Positions 61,891-64,000 of a stretch of DNA of 64,000 bases are shown piece after piece (position 1 is the first letter of the stretch; the number at the start of each line of letters is the position of its first letter). The stretch is from Betaproteobacteria bacterium (GTDB lineage: Bacteria > Pseudomonadota > Gammaproteobacteria > Burkholderiales > SG8-39). Location: assembly GCA_947476535.1 (NCBI GenBank), contig CANJRC010000003.1, forward strand, positions 28,034 through 92,033, given 5' to 3'. The notes under the pieces were generated by a model that did not search any database, had not been told where the DNA came from, and saw only the letters and a list, made by a program, of their open reading frames with translations. Position numbers and translations under genes: made by a program.

Positions 61891-62733
61891 ATGCTCGACC
61901 TACCCGCAGAGCAGGTCCAGATGTACGCAAGCCCGCATGGCCGCATCATGGCCATGGACTCGGCCTATTATGCGGATGAACGCAATCGCGGCACCGATGT
62001 TGTCGTCAATGCGTCCTACTGCGGCGTGCTGCCGGCGCGCTTCATCGCCGAGCATCGCCCGCGTGGCGTGGTCAGCATCGACTGCGGCATCGGCCCCGAG
62101 GGTGCCGCCATCGCCGGCCTGTGGTACCTGGAGGCCCTCAATATTCCGGCCGCGACTGCCGATGCAATGACAGTGTTCCTCAGCGACGGCGTCGATCTTT
62201 ACCAATGCGGCATCATCAGCAGGGTCAACCGGCCCGCGCACGACTGCGGCGTGCGAACGGGGATGACGACGCGAGAAGCGTCCCTCACGATGTTGCAAAA
62301 CGTCCCAGAACAACCGAACGCCGCCGAAGTCACCAATCGAACCGTTGTGGATACCGGCCCCGATGGCCGCCTGATCGTGTGCACCGATTCCATCGCGTTC
62401 GGCATGCCCGAAGACCGGCGCAACGTGCTCGTCACCGCAGGCATCACAGGAAAGAGCGCCCTGCCCTACATGCGCCAGGTACTTCCCTTTGGAATGATCT
62501 GCTCCGACGGCGGCATGGGGCGCGAGAACAGCGGCGTGTGGGCGCTGCAACACATCGTTGCGGACAACATTGCAGGGGCTGCCGTGGATGCTCGAGGCGC
62601 CCGCATGGGCGACGGCCTCAGCACCTACCACGAGGGCATCATCAGCGCGGCGAACTCACTGGCCGAAGCAGCTGGAGTAAGACTGGGCATGCCAGCGAAA
62701 GAAGCCGCACACCTGCTCCTGAATAGGCGCTGA
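61891..62733 (+). CDS. Conserved-looking protein of unknown function (280 aa)
   Basis: Long high-GC ORF with Gly/Cys-rich motifs (VVSIDCGIGPEGAAIAGLWYLEALNIPAATADAM, CGVRTGMTTREAS, GMICSDGGMGRENSG); family not recognised. Confidence 0.65.
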   Translation: MLDLPAEQVQMYASPHGRIMAMDSAYYADERNRGTDVVVNASYCGVLPARFIAEHRPRGVVSIDCGIGPEGAAIAGLWYLEALNIPAATADAMTVFLSDGVDLYQCGIISRVNRPAHDCGVRTGMTTREASLTMLQNVPEQPNAAEVTNRTVVDTGPDGRLIVCTDSIAFGMPEDRRNVLVTAGITGKSALPYMRQVLPFGMICSDGGMGRENSGVWALQHIVADNIAGAAVDARGARMGDGLSTYHEGIISAANSLAEAAGVRLGMPAKEAAHLLLNRR

Positions 62734-62739
62734 AAGCCT

Positions 62740-63909
62740 TCAAGTCCCGAACAGTTTGGCAATCTCATCGCGGCGGGAAAATATCCCCGCCTTCGGTGGC
62801 TGGTAGCCCTTGGGCAAGCCAGCCGTGTCATACACGGTCACCCCACCCGGATCGTCATTAAATACCTTGTTGCCCTCCTGCGACAGGATGTAGTTGGCAA
62901 ACAGGCGCGCCGCATTCGGGTGTTTGGCTTTGGCGCGCGAGGTCAGCAACACCTGCATCTCGATGCCGGTCGTGTTGTCCAACGTGTAGAGCTTGAGCGG
63001 CGCGCCCTTGGCGATCATGTCCTGGACGAAGGCTGCCAGCGTCGGGACCATGAGGCTGCCCTCGCCCGCAGCCAAAGCATTGAGCGACGGCGCAATGCCG
63101 TTGTAGAGGCGCGGCCCCTGGCTGCGCAGCTGCGTGAAATACTGGTCGCCTAGTTTGTCGAGGTGCAACGCCCAGAAGGCAATATAGGCGTCAGAAGAGC
63201 GCGGCGCAGGCACCACGAGTTGCCCCTTGAATCGCTGACTGAGCAGCTCGTTCCAGTCCTTGGGCAGATCCGCCGGCTTGAGCTTGTCCGTGTTGTAGGC
63301 CAGGATCCAGGGAGCAATCTGCACCACGGCCGTCGGCCCGCGGTTCAGGCGCGCGGGATACTCGCCACTGACGAGCACCGGCAGACCGGCTTGCGAGATG
63401 GATTCATGCCAGCCTTTTTTGATTCCCTCTTCGGTAAAGTTCACGACGTCGCCGGAGTTGAGCACGAGGTCGGCGGCAAAAGTGCCCGCCTCCGCCTCAG
63501 TCGCGAATCGCTGCAGGATCTGGGTGCCACCGATGCGGATGAACGAGGACTTGATGCCGTATTTTGCGAAGAAGGCGTCGCCCGTGCGTTTCGCCGTGCT
63601 GTCCACTGCAGCCGAATAGAAGAAAACTTCCCCCTCAGCCTTGGCTGCGCGTATCAATGCCTCGAGCGCCTGCGAAGGCGACGCTGTGGGCGAAGCCGCG
63701 GGCGATGCCTTCGCCGCCTGCGCCATGATCAGCGGCCGGGACATCAGTCTGGACGAGGTCGCATCGACACCACCTTGTTCTGCCAATGCGGGGAACGATG
63801 CGCTGGCAAGCGTAGCCAAGGCGGCGACAACCCGCCACGCACCCGGGCTCGGGCCAAGTCGCACGCTGCCATTACTCACCGACACGCGATGAACACCTGC
63901 TGTACCCAT
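62740..63909 (-). CDS. Extracellular solute-binding protein (Fe3+-type ABC SBP fold)
   Basis: GEVFFYSAAVDSTAKRTGDAFFAKYGIKSSFIRIGGTQILQRFATEAEAGTFAADLVLNSGD; similar architecture to the ORF at 32263-33351. Confidence 0.78.
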   Translation of the reverse strand: MGTAGVHRVSVSNGSVRLGPSPGAWRVVAALATLASASFPALAEQGGVDATSSRLMSRPLIMAQAAKASPAASPTASPSQALEALIRAAKAEGEVFFYSAAVDSTAKRTGDAFFAKYGIKSSFIRIGGTQILQRFATEAEAGTFAADLVLNSGDVVNFTEEGIKKGWHESISQAGLPVLVSGEYPARLNRGPTAVVQIAPWILAYNTDKLKPADLPKDWNELLSQRFKGQLVVPAPRSSDAYIAFWALHLDKLGDQYFTQLRSQGPRLYNGIAPSLNALAAGEGSLMVPTLAAFVQDMIAKGAPLKLYTLDNTTGIEMQVLLTSRAKAKHPNAARLFANYILSQEGNKVFNDDPGGVTVYDTAGLPKGYQPPKAGIFSRRDEIAKLFGT

Positions 63910-64000
63910 GTATTCTCCCTTGGTTGTTCTGGCGCCTGCATGCGCGGAGTGGCGCTATCATAGCCGCTCGCTCGGCGATGCGCAGGCCATGCCTCGGAGA

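Overview
This looks like a betaproteobacterial chromosome fragment, judged from gene content and order; no database search was run. The left arm (1-14090, moderate GC) carries core genes: glnD 3' end, def, MTA/MTI phosphorylase, galU, ligA, zipA, smc, queF, dapC, dapD, pilU-like, prmB. A decayed IS5-family element (about 14091-15105) abuts the prmB stop codon and coincides with a visible rise in GC. The right arm (about 15.2-64 kb, high GC) carries a Tat-type transglutaminase + TlpA pair, mnmH, an HDAC-like gene, MoxR/DUF58/TgpA, mltB, nlpD-pcm-surE, a polyphosphate-linked pair (PAP + CYTH-CHAD), a complete liv-type ABC transporter, relA, an acyl-CoA operon, an Anbu proteasome-like operon, and pilA facing a GT41/OGT-like glycosyltransferase. 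The best leads are: (1) a HMG-CoA-synthase-like protein fused to a DUF35 Zn-ribbon/OB domain, next to an SCP2-type thiolase, whose canonical Glu/Cys/His catalytic positions appear to be Thr/Gln/Cys; (2) the Anbu operon; (3) pilA with a sigma-54 promoter beside a TPR-OGT carrying an in-frame 12-bp tandem repeat; (4) the composition break at the IS5 remnant. No rRNA, tRNA or CRISPR array was identified by eye.
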